Assembly (NCBI RefSeq): GCF_003259365.1
Contig: NZ_QLLY01000011.1
Coordinates: 189,680 to 253,679, forward strand
Length of the DNA stretch: 64,000 nucleotides
From: Streptomyces sp. PsTaAH-137
GTDB lineage: Bacteria; Actinomycetota; Actinomycetes; Streptomycetales; Streptomycetaceae
Direction of reading: 5' to 3'
Position numbers and translations under genes: made by a program. The notes beneath the pieces are model-generated. The model worked only from the letters and a program-made list of their open reading frames with translations. It was not told the origin of the DNA and did not search any database. Below, in pieces: positions 51,612 to 58,949 of this stretch (its first letter is position 1; each line of letters starts with the position of its first letter).

Positions 51612-52748
51612 TCAGCTGGTGAGATACGCGGGCGTCGCCACGGGCAGCGTAAATCGGAACTCGGCGCCGCCGCCGGGCGCCCGTCCGACCGTGATGGTGC
51701 CGCCGTGTGCTTCGACGATGCCCTTGACGATGTAGAGCCCCAGACCGGTGCCGCCGCGCTTGCTGCCCCGCCAGAAGCGGGTGAAGACGCGGTTCATGGA
51801 CTCCTCCGGGATGCCGGGGCCCTCGTCGCTCACGGTGACCGAGGTGCCTGCTGGCGCGGGCTCGATGTCCATCGTGACGGTTCCCTCGCCGTGCCGCACG
51901 GCGTTTTCCAGAAGGTTGCTGAGCACCTGGTCGACCTTGTCCGGATCCGCCCACAGATCGGGCAGCGGCCGGGTGACCCGCAGCAGGAAACGGTCGGCGG
52001 CCTGTCCTGCGGCGACATGGGCCTGGATGTGCCGGGAGACGGCGGCGGCGATGTCGACGGGCTGGCGGCGCAGTTCGAGACGTCCGGAGTCGATCCGGGA
52101 GATGTCGAGCAGTTCGGCGATCAGCCGCGTCACCCGGTTCGCGTCGGCGTCGACGGTCTCCAGCATCAGCCGCTTCTGCTCGTCGGTGAACCGCTCCCAC
52201 TTCGCGAGCAGGGTCGCGGTGAACCCCTTGACCGAGGTCAGCGGCGAGCGCAGTTCGTGCGCGACGGTGGCGATCAGCTCGGCGTGGCTGCGCTCGGTGC
52301 GGCGCCGGGCCTCGGTGTCGCGGATCGAGACGACGACGCGGCACACGGGCCCGGTGGGCCTGCCCCGCACGTAGCGGGCGGTGACCAGGACCTCCCGGCC
52401 CCCGGGCAGCAGCAGATTGCGCTCGGGCTGTCCGACGCGGGTGGCGAGGCCGCCGTAGGGGTCGGTCAGCTGCCACCAGCGCCGGCCCTCCAGGTCCTCC
52501 AGGGGCAGCGCGCGCTCCAGCGGCGTGCCGATGGCCTCCTCGCGGGGCACGGCGGTGATCCGCTCCGCCGCCGCGTTGAAGCAGACGACGTGGCCGCTCT
52601 CGTCGGCGACGACGAGTCCGTCGGGCAGATCGTCGGGGTCCGCGCCGAGTCCGCCGAGGCCGGTGGAATCGTCCCGGCCGCTTCGGGGCGCGACCGGTCC
52701 CCACCGTCCCCGCGCTCCTCGCGAGCCGCTCGTGCCGACGACGCTCAT
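51612..52748 (-). CDS. Soluble PAS-domain sensor histidine kinase
   Basis: 378 aa, no membrane segment. PAS domain about 40-145 (LPDGLVVADESGHVVCFNAAAERIT); HisKA with phospho-acceptor His in VAHELRSPLTSVKGF; HATPase with N-box NLLENAVRHG, G1 VSDEGPGIPEES and G2 GTGLGLYIVKGIVEAHGG. It senses a cytosolic signal and phosphorylates an unknown response regulator; none is encoded nearby (orphan). It sits between pheS and an rRNA methyltransferase gene, an arrangement I believe is usual in Streptomyces. Confidence 0.92.
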   Translation of the reverse strand: MSVVGTSGSRGARGRWGPVAPRSGRDDSTGLGGLGADPDDLPDGLVVADESGHVVCFNAAAERITAVPREEAIGTPLERALPLEDLEGRRWWQLTDPYGGLATRVGQPERNLLLPGGREVLVTARYVRGRPTGPVCRVVVSIRDTEARRRTERSHAELIATVAHELRSPLTSVKGFTATLLAKWERFTDEQKRLMLETVDADANRVTRLIAELLDISRIDSGRLELRRQPVDIAAAVSRHIQAHVAAGQAADRFLLRVTRPLPDLWADPDKVDQVLSNLLENAVRHGEGTVTMDIEPAPAGTSVTVSDEGPGIPEESMNRVFTRFWRGSKRGGTGLGLYIVKGIVEAHGGTITVGRAPGGGAEFRFTLPVATPAYLTS

Positions 52749-52805
52749 CTCCCCGTATCCCACCTCTCGTCCCCATCCAGAAACAGGCCCGAGGTGGTCA
52801 CCCTA

Positions 52806-53648
52806 CTAGTCGGCGGTGACGGAACGGCACCCTCCGGAGGCGCGCTGTGCACGGGCGGAGGCGTACAGGCACACCGCGGCGGCCGTCGCGAGGTTGAGGC
52901 TCTCGGCCTTGCCGTGGATGGGGACGCGCACGACGGCGTCGGCGAGTGCGCGGGTCTCCTCGGGCAGCCCCCACGCCTCGTTCCCGAAGACCCAGGCGGT
53001 CGGGGAGCCCATGGTGCCCTGGTCGAGCTCGTCGTCCAGGTCGTCCTCGCCCGCGCCGTCGGCGGCGAGGATGCGCACGCCCGCGGCCTTGAGCCCGGCG
53101 ACGGCCTGCTCGACGGGGACGCCCACGGCGACCGGCAGATGGAACAGCGAGCCCACGGAGGCCCGTACGGCCTTGGGGTTGTACAGGTCCACGGAGGCGT
53201 CGGTGAGGACCACGGCCTCGGCGCCCGCCGCGTCGGCGCAGCGCAGGACGGTCCCGGCGTTCCCCGGGTCACGGACGTGCGCCAGTACGGCGACCAGCTT
53301 GGGCCTGGCCGCGAGGATCTCCTCGAAGGAGGTGTCCAGGAAGCGGCAGACGCCGACGAGGCCCTGCGGGGTCACGGTCGTGGAGATGTCGGCGATGACG
53401 CTCTCGTCGGCGAGGTGCACCCGGGCCCCGGCCTGCCGGGCCTCCCCCACGATGTCGGCGTAGCGCTCCGCGGCCTCGACGGTCGCGAACATCTCCACGA
53501 GCCCGCCGTGCGCGCCCGCCTCCCGCACGGCCTGCGGCCCCTCGGCGAGGAACAGCCGCTCCTTCCCCCGGAAATTCCGCTTCCCGAGCCGCCGGGCGGC
53601 GGCGACACGGGACGACTTGGGAGAGATCAGTTCAGGGACAGCAACCAT
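52806..53648 (-). CDS. TrmH/SpoU-family RNA methyltransferase
   Basis: 280 aa. N-terminal substrate-binding domain (GKERLFLAEGPQAVREA) and the SPOUT motifs VRDPGNAGTVLRCADAAG, FGNEAWGLPEE and PIHGKAESLNLATAAAVCLYAS. It is close to the group that methylates 23S rRNA (RlmB/TsnR-like), in line with its place after rplT. ATG 53648. It is separated from rplT by a repeat element and a terminator. Confidence 0.92.
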   Translation of the reverse strand: MVAVPELISPKSSRVAAARRLGKRNFRGKERLFLAEGPQAVREAGAHGGLVEMFATVEAAERYADIVGEARQAGARVHLADESVIADISTTVTPQGLVGVCRFLDTSFEEILAARPKLVAVLAHVRDPGNAGTVLRCADAAGAEAVVLTDASVDLYNPKAVRASVGSLFHLPVAVGVPVEQAVAGLKAAGVRILAADGAGEDDLDDELDQGTMGSPTAWVFGNEAWGLPEETRALADAVVRVPIHGKAESLNLATAAAVCLYASARAQRASGGCRSVTAD

Positions 53649-53670
53649 GACAACTCACCTGAGGAAGAAG

Positions 53671-53721
53671 CGCCCCGAAGGGGCGCGGGGAACTGCGCGA
53701 CCGGCCACAACCGGCCCGCAC
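53671..53721 (+). repeat. Streptomyces-type intergenic repeat (GCGCGGGGAAC core)
   Basis: The unit begins with a small hairpin (GCCCC-GAAG-GGGC), then GCGCGGGGAACTGCGCGACC and GGCCACAACC. A second copy with the same order lies inside a coding sequence at 59991-60033 (opposite strand). Elements with this core are, to my knowledge, very frequent between Streptomyces genes. Confidence 0.75.
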
Positions 53722-53757
53722 ACGACACACGACGGCAGACGGGACACCGAACGCACT

Positions 53758-53788
53758 CGGACCCGCAAGCGGCGAGCTTGCGGGTCCG
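53758..53788 (-). terminator. Terminator of infC-rpmI-rplT
   Basis: A perfect 13-bp inverted repeat (53758-53770 with 53776-53788) with a 5-nt loop lies 27 nt after the rplT stop. Confidence 0.85.
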
Positions 53789-53815
53789 AAAATCACGTCC
53801 GGCTCAGCGGAGCGA

Positions 53816-54202
53816 TCAGGCGGCAGCCTTCGGCGCGTTGACGTCGGCCGGGAGGGCCTTCTGCGCGACCTCGACCAGCGCGGCGAACGCGTTGATGTCG
53901 TTGACGGCCAGCTCGGCGAGGATCTTGCGGTCCACCTCGATGTTGGCGGCCTTCAGACCCTGGATGAGGCGGTTGTACGTCATGCCGTTCTGGCGGGCAG
54001 CGGCGTTGATGCGCTGGATCCACAGCTGACGGAAGTCGCCCTTGCGCTTCTTGCGGTCGTTGTAGTTGTAGACCAGGGAGTGGGTGACCTGCTCCTTGGC
54101 CTTGCGGTACAGACGCGAACGCTGACCGCGGTAGCCGCTGGCCTGCTCGAGGATCGCCCGACGCTTCTTGTGCGCGTTCACCGCGCGCTTGACGCGTGCC
54201 AC
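53816..54202 (-). CDS. rplT: 50S ribosomal protein L20
   Basis: 128 aa. Typical L20: MARVKRAVNAHKKRRAILEQ, YRGQRSRLYRKAKEQV and RINAAARQNGMTYNRLIQGL, with a slightly extended acidic/Ala C-terminus. It binds 23S rRNA early in assembly. Last gene of the infC-rpmI-rplT operon, 96 nt after rpmI. Confidence 0.97.
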   Translation of the reverse strand: MARVKRAVNAHKKRRAILEQASGYRGQRSRLYRKAKEQVTHSLVYNYNDRKKRKGDFRQLWIQRINAAARQNGMTYNRLIQGLKAANIEVDRKILAELAVNDINAFAALVEVAQKALPADVNAPKAAA

Positions 54203-54298
54203 TTTGTAACTCCTTGTAGCGGGGCCGGGGTTGTCGTCACCCGACCCGAATTCGAATAGTCCCGGTTTAGCTGTGCGGGGCGCATGAGCGCCCGCGCA

Positions 54299-54493
54299 TC
54301 ACTTGCCGAGAAGCTTCTTGATCTTCTTGGCGTCGCCCGGGGCCATCTCGGCGTTGCCGGTGAGGCGACGCGTCAGGCGCGACGACTTGTGCTCGAGCAG
54401 GTGGCGCTTGCCGGCGCGCTCACGGAGCACCTTGCCGGAGCCGGTGACCTTGAAGCGCTTGCTGGCACCGCTGTGCGACTTGTTCTTCGGCAT
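54299..54493 (-). CDS. rpmI: 50S ribosomal protein L35
   Basis: 64 aa. MPKNKSHSGASKRFKVTGSG and the C-terminal LLEHKSSRLTRRLTG are diagnostic of L35. It lies between infC and rplT as in most bacteria, 124 nt after infC. Confidence 0.97.
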   Translation of the reverse strand: MPKNKSHSGASKRFKVTGSGKVLRERAGKRHLLEHKSSRLTRRLTGNAEMAPGDAKKIKKLLGK

Positions 54494-54617
54494 AGCGCCG
54501 TTCTCTCCTCGTCAGTGGCGTTCCCGGCCGGTTCGTGCCAGAGGCGCGAACCGGCCGCGGGGGAACGTCAGTTGTGTCAGTTGGGTATCCGGAGCACACA
54601 GGCGGTGTGCCGACGGA

Positions 54618-55292
54618 TCATGCCTCGGCCGGAGCCTCGGCGGGGGTCTCGACCTCGGCCTCGACCTCGACCTCGGCGTCGGCCTCGGACTCGGCCGCGT
54701 TCTGCGACTTGCCCGGGTTGGCCTTCGCGTCGGCCTTGCGGGCGGCCTGCGCCTCGCGGGCCTCGGCCATGGCCTCGGTCTTCTTCTTGTGCGGACCAAG
54801 AACCATGATCATGTTCCGGCCGTCCTGCTTCGGGTTCGACTCGACGAAACCGAGGTCCTCGACGTCGTTCGCAAGGCGCTGCAGCAGTCGGTAGCCGAGC
54901 TCCGGCCGGGACTGCTCACGACCACGGAACATGATCGTGATCTTGACCTTGTCACCCTGCTTGAGGAACCGGACGACGTGACCCTTCTTGGTGTCATAGT
55001 CGTGCGGGTCGATCTTCGGCCGGAGCTTCATCTCCTTGATGACCGTGTGCGCCTGGTTCTTGCGCGCCTCACGGGCCTTCATGGCCGACTCGTACTTGAA
55101 CTTCCCGTAGTCCATGAGCTTGCAGACGGGCGGACGGGCGTTCGCCGCCACCTCGACCAGGTCGAGGTCGTACTCCTGAGCAAGCTCAAGGGCCTTGGCA
55201 AGCGGAACAATCCCGACCTGCTCGCCGCTGGGACCGACAAGTCGCACTTCGGGAACGCGAATCCGGTCGTTGATGCGGGGCTCGGCGCTGAT
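54618..55292 (-). CDS. infC: Translation initiation factor IF-3
   Basis: 224 aa if started at ATC 55292. N-domain (PRINDRIRVPEVRLVGPSGE), linker, and C-domain (KIDPHDYDTKKGHVVRFLKQ) are complete, followed by an acidic Ala/Glu tail of about 45 residues usual in Streptomyces. The start is debated: GAGGAGG lies four bases before an ATC (ISAEPRIND), and infC is known in E. coli to use AUU and to be autoregulated through it. An in-frame GTG at 55316 would add 8 residues (VWCYRGGS) encoded by the RBS itself and lacks its own RBS. IF-3 controls start-codon choice and subunit dissociation. A structured leader lies upstream. Confidence 0.95.
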   Translation of the reverse strand: MSAEPRINDRIRVPEVRLVGPSGEQVGIVPLAKALELAQEYDLDLVEVAANARPPVCKLMDYGKFKYESAMKAREARKNQAHTVIKEMKLRPKIDPHDYDTKKGHVVRFLKQGDKVKITIMFRGREQSRPELGYRLLQRLANDVEDLGFVESNPKQDGRNMIMVLGPHKKKTEAMAEAREAQAARKADAKANPGKSQNAAESEADAEVEVEAEVETPAEAPAEA

Positions 55293-55316
55293 GGATCCTC
55301 CTCGGTAGCACCACAC

Positions 55317-55600
55317 GACGGCCTGGCGGACCGCCGCGTAACGTCTGTTACGTAAGTACCAACCGCGTCGAAGCACAAAAAATGCCCCGGACGGTACACA
55401 CGGGGGGCTCCAAGAACTACCGGAGCACCGCCACGGGCAACCGCGGGGCGCGCTGTCGGACGGCTCCATCGTCCGTACGGAACGATGGGGACCGTCTGAC
55501 CGGTGACCCGCCGTCCTGTACGGACGGCCAGGTGGGAGATCGGAGCCTCCACTTGTGGGCCGGAGCACGCAGGTGTCCGGCCGGTCGTTACACAAGGTTA
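55317..55600 (-). promoter_or_regulatory. Structured leader of infC operon with intrinsic terminator
   Basis: Read on the minus strand, an extended imperfect hairpin (55456-55500, inner stem CCATCGT/ACGATGG) is followed by a GC stem (55384-55388 with 55404-55408) and six T residues (complement of 55377-55382), a proper intrinsic terminator for Streptomyces. It lies about 60 nt before the GTG and 85 nt before the ATC of infC. A CGTAAC-GTCT-GTTACG dyad (55337-55352) lies after the terminator. Transcription entering from upstream could be attenuated here; a second promoter may lie after the terminator. Confidence 0.5.
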
Positions 55601-55654
55601 GCAGCTCTTGGGGGGTGCGCCCAACCGAGTGGGCGGCGGCTTATCGTGGGCCTC

Positions 55655-56035
55655 ATGAGTGACGCCATTCCCGCAGCCCCTTCGGCTGATTCCCCCGAGT
55701 CCCCCGACTACGACGCGCTGACCCGCGACATCGCGGAGGTGCCCGCCGTCGAGGTCATCGTGACGGTGGCGGTCAACCTCATGAGCGCCGCCGCGGTGAA
55801 GCTGGGCCTCACCGAGGAGGGCGACGCCCACAAGGACCTGGACGAGGCGCGCAAGCTGATCCACGCCCTCGCCGGGCTGCTCGACGGCAGCGCGACCGAG
55901 ATCTCGTCCTTCCACGCGGCGCCGCTGCGGGACGGCCTGAAGTCGCTCCAGCTGGCGTTCCGCGAGGCGTCGATCGTGCCGGACGAGCACGGCCAGGGCC
56001 CCGGCGAGAAGTACACGGGCGCCGTCTACGGCTAG
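55655..56035 (+). CDS. DUF1844-family protein
   Basis: 126 aa. The DUF1844 core is VIVTVAVNLMSAAAVKLGL with HKDLDEARKLIHALAGLLDG, an all-helical small domain. Function unknown; the gene is widely found beside infC in actinobacteria, divergent from it. ATG 55655 gives MSDAIPAAP; a GTG three codons earlier is the alternative. Confidence 0.88.
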   Translation: MSDAIPAAPSADSPESPDYDALTRDIAEVPAVEVIVTVAVNLMSAAAVKLGLTEEGDAHKDLDEARKLIHALAGLLDGSATEISSFHAAPLRDGLKSLQLAFREASIVPDEHGQGPGEKYTGAVYG

Positions 56036-56044
56036 GACGCCCGC

Positions 56045-56776
56045 TCAGTCCCGTACGTACAAGGGCTCGCCCGGCAGGGTGGCCTCGGCCGGCAGCAGTG
56101 CCAGGTCGAGGCCGCGTGCCAGGCGGGCCCTCAGTGTTTCGTCGGCGGCGATACGGGCGGCCACCGCCCGGGCCGCGCCCTGCACATCGGCGTCCGCGTC
56201 GACCACCAGGGCCAGTGTGCCGTCGGCCTGGCCCGGGCCCAGATAGGCGCGGGCCACCGCCGGCTCGGCCGCGACCGCCGCGCGCACCGCGCCCGTGACC
56301 GCCGGGTCGGTCAGCGGGTCAGCGCTCGTGCGGCCCTCCGCGAGGGCGTACAGGGCGGAGCCCGTCAGCTCGTAGGGCACCGGGCCCGCGAGGTCCAGGA
56401 CGACGGTGTCGGCCTTCTCGTGAGCGGCGGCCTGGAGCGCCTGGTGCAGGGGCACGGCGACCGGGCGGGCCTCGGGGTCCCACAGGGCCAGGGACGCGGT
56501 GGAGGTGAAGGCGGGGAGCGCCGTGCGGTCGCCCGCCTTCAGGGTCGGCACCGCCATGTCGGACGTCTTCTCGCGGCGCAGGCCGTTCTCGTCCTCCTCG
56601 ACCTCGCCGAGCACGGCGACGACGGGCACCAGGAGCCGGGCGCCCTTCAGCGCCTCCAGGACCGGGCCGTGGGCCGTGCGGTCCGTCGACCAGGCGGCCA
56701 GTGCCTCGGCCAGGCGCGGGTCCGCCGAGCCGTCGTCGTCGGAGAAACCGGGGTCGGGAATGTTCTTGTTCGCCAC
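56045..56776 (-). CDS. SseB-family protein
   Basis: 243 aa. An SseB N-terminal domain spans about residues 25-150 (RLLVPVVAVLGEVEEDENGLRREKTSDMAVPTL, ALPAFTSTASLALWDP). The C-terminal half has a second alpha/beta region (ARAYLGPGQADGTLALVVD). Its role in actinobacteria is unknown, and it is not evidence of type III secretion. GTG 56776 (VANKNIPDPG) is preferred; a GTG two codons upstream is possible. It converges with DUF1844 with 9 nt between. Confidence 0.82.
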   Translation of the reverse strand: MANKNIPDPGFSDDDGSADPRLAEALAAWSTDRTAHGPVLEALKGARLLVPVVAVLGEVEEDENGLRREKTSDMAVPTLKAGDRTALPAFTSTASLALWDPEARPVAVPLHQALQAAAHEKADTVVLDLAGPVPYELTGSALYALAEGRTSADPLTDPAVTGAVRAAVAAEPAVARAYLGPGQADGTLALVVDADADVQGAARAVAARIAADETLRARLARGLDLALLPAEATLPGEPLYVRD

Positions 56777-56872
56777 GTTCACCGACCCTACCGAGGGCGC
56801 GGCCACAGGTTCTCAGCGGACCCTGAGCCCGGCCTCATGGTCCCCACAGGACCGGGCCGGAGCATCGGCCCC

Positions 56873-57805
56873 ATGTCTTCTGCTTCCCGTCGCCGGCGGT
56901 CGGCCGCGTCCCGCCGCAGGCCCCTGCTGTACGCGGCCGTCGCCTCCACGGTGCTTCTGAGCGGTACCGCCGCCACTACGGTCTACGTGAAGGCGCAGGC
57001 GCACGATGCGACCGCGCTGGTGTCGCAGACGTCCGCAGCCGAAGGGGGCTCCTCCGTGTCGTCCTCCCCCACTCCCGCCGTCGACCGGAACGCCCTGCTC
57101 GCCGCGGCCGTGGACGGTCTGGACGGGTCCTTCTCCGTCGCCGTCCTCGACGTGTCGGCCGGCACCTCGGCCGCGTACGCCACCGACGACGGCGCGACGT
57201 ACGACACCGCGAGCATCGTGAAGGTCGACGTGCTGGCGGCGCTGCTGCTCCGGGCGCAGGACGACGGCCGCTCGCTGACCTCCCAGGAGAAGACCTACGC
57301 GGCCGCGATGATCCGGAACAGCGACAACTCCGCCACCACCGCGCTGTGGGAGACGATCGGCGGCGCGGACGGGCTCGACGCCGCCAACGAGCGGCTCGGG
57401 CTCACCGGGACCAGCGGCGGCGACGGACCGCTGTGGGGACTGACCCAGACCACGGCGGCCGATCAACTCGTCCTGCTCCAGCAGGTGTTCGGCACCGGCG
57501 GCGACTCCGTCCTGGACGCGGAATCACGCGCGTACGTCCAGGGGCTGATGGCGGACGTCGAGTCCGATCAGCGGTGGGGCGTCTCGGCGGCGGGCGGTGA
57601 CGGGCTCGCGCTGAAGAACGGATGGCTGCGGCGGAGCACCACCCAGCTGTGGGACATCAACAGCATCGGGCGGGTGACCGTCGACGGGAAGCAGTACCTG
57701 GTCGCCGTGGTCTCCGACGGGAACACCACCAAGGACGCCGGGATCGATCTCGTGGAGGCCGTCGCGAAGGCCGCGGTGCCGGCGCTCAGCGACGACGACG
57801 CATGA
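56873..57805 (+). CDS. Exported class A beta-lactamase-fold serine hydrolase
   Basis: 310 aa. An Arg-rich start (SRRRRSAASRRR) and one hydrophobic segment (about 19-40) form an uncleaved anchor or signal. The fold motifs are SxxK (TASIVKVD), SDN (RNSDNSAT) and KNG (LKNGWLRR) in place of KTG. It may be a D,D-peptidase-like or lactam-binding protein rather than a resistance enzyme; the omega-loop Glu is not obvious. Its last 20 nt overlap the convergent mycosin gene. Confidence 0.85.
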   Translation: MSSASRRRRSAASRRRPLLYAAVASTVLLSGTAATTVYVKAQAHDATALVSQTSAAEGGSSVSSSPTPAVDRNALLAAAVDGLDGSFSVAVLDVSAGTSAAYATDDGATYDTASIVKVDVLAALLLRAQDDGRSLTSQEKTYAAAMIRNSDNSATTALWETIGGADGLDAANERLGLTGTSGGDGPLWGLTQTTAADQLVLLQQVFGTGGDSVLDAESRAYVQGLMADVESDQRWGVSAAGGDGLALKNGWLRRSTTQLWDINSIGRVTVDGKQYLVAVVSDGNTTKDAGIDLVEAVAKAAVPALSDDDA

Positions 57806-58949
57806 GGCGGTGGCTGCGCCACAGATAGACGGCGCCGCCCAGCAGGACGACGCCCAGGCCGCCCGCGACCAGGCTCACCCAGGTGGCCTGGCCCGTGTCG
57901 TCGGGGTCGGCCGGGCCCGTCCCGAAGTACTGCTCGCCGTACGCGGCCGACTTCAGGCCCTCCGGCTTCAGTTTCCGCGCCGCGGTGATCGCCGCCGCCG
58001 GGTCGATCATGCCGAACCCGCGCGAGTCGTCGCGGCCGCCGGAGGGCGGGTCCTGGGCCGTGTCCTCGACGAGCTTCTTGATCTGGGCGGGGCTCAGGCC
58101 CGGGTGCGCGGCGCGGATCAGCGCGACGGCGCCGGAGGCGAACGCCGACGCGGCGCTGGTGCCCCAGGCCGCGTAGTACTTGCGGTCGGGATCCGGGGTG
58201 ACGATGCCGCGGCCGGGCGCGGCGACCGTCGCGTACCAGCGGCGGGTGGAGAACGAGGCGCGCGAGCCGGTCGAGTCGACGGCCGTGGCGGTGATGACGC
58301 CCGGGTAGGCGGCCGGGTAGGAGATGTGGTCGCCCTTCTCGCCGCCGTTGCCCGCGGAGGCGACGACGGAGACGCCCTTCTTCAGCGCGTACTGGATGGC
58401 GTCGTCCTCGCTCGCCTCCGCGTGGGCGGTGGACGAGTCGTCGCCGAGCGAGAGGTTGATGACGTCGGCGCCGTGGTCGGCGGCCCAGCGGATGCCTTCC
58501 GCCAGCGCGTCGCCCCGGCTCTCGCGGGCCTTGGCGCGGTCCGGGTCGCCGTCCTCCAGGATCACGCGGACCGGGAGGATCGTCGCCTCGGGCGCCACGC
58601 CCATGACGCCGTCGCCGTGGTCCTTGCCGTGGCCGTGGCCCGCGATGACTCCGGCGATGGCGGTGCCGTGGCGGGCCCAGGGGCGGTCGCCGCGCTGCGC
58701 GCCGAAGCCGATGAAGTCCTTGCCGGTGGCGACGTTGCCCTTGAGGTCCGGGTGCTCGTCGTCGACGCCGGTGTCCAGGACGGCGACGGTGACGCCCTTG
58801 CCCTTCGTGGTGCGCCACGCCTCCTGGGTGTGCAGGGCGTCGAGGCCCCACTGCTGGGCGCGGACCGAGTCGGCGTGCGCCGCGGTGGCGGGGAGCAGCG
58901 CGAGGGACGCCACCGTCGTGAGGGCGGCGAGGGTGCGGCGGCGGTTCAT
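57786..58949 (-). CDS. Mycosin-like subtilisin protease (S8), membrane anchored
   Basis: 387 aa. Signal peptide (about 1-27), then the subtilisin triad: Asp in VAVLDTGVDDEHPDL, His in RHGTAIAGVIAGHG, Ser in WGTSAASAFASGAVAL (the usual GTSMAAP is altered). A C-terminal membrane helix (about 355-377) with a basic tail gives the mycosin (MycP) layout of type VII secretion. No EccB/C/D/E or Esx gene is present here. Its ATG overlaps the stop of the upstream Pro-rich protein by 4 nt, so they are co-translated. Confidence 0.88.
   Translation of the reverse strand: MNRRRTLAALTTVASLALLPATAAHADSVRAQQWGLDALHTQEAWRTTKGKGVTVAVLDTGVDDEHPDLKGNVATGKDFIGFGAQRGDRPWARHGTAIAGVIAGHGHGKDHGDGVMGVAPEATILPVRVILEDGDPDRAKARESRGDALAEGIRWAADHGADVINLSLGDDSSTAHAEASEDDAIQYALKKGVSVVASAGNGGEKGDHISYPAAYPGVITATAVDSTGSRASFSTRRWYATVAAPGRGIVTPDPDRKYYAAWGTSAASAFASGAVALIRAAHPGLSPAQIKKLVEDTAQDPPSGGRDDSRGFGMIDPAAAITAARKLKPEGLKSAAYGEQYFGTGPADPDDTGQATWVSLVAGGLGVVLLGGAVYLWRSHRLMRRRR

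Noticed and set aside
56045..56776. Type III secretion component (SseB name)
   Set aside because: SseB-family domains are common in actinobacteria without type III secretion; nothing else of such a system is present.
56873..57805. Beta-lactam resistance gene
   Set aside because: The fold is class A-like, but KTG reads KNG and the omega-loop Glu is not evident; a resistance role is not supported by sequence alone.
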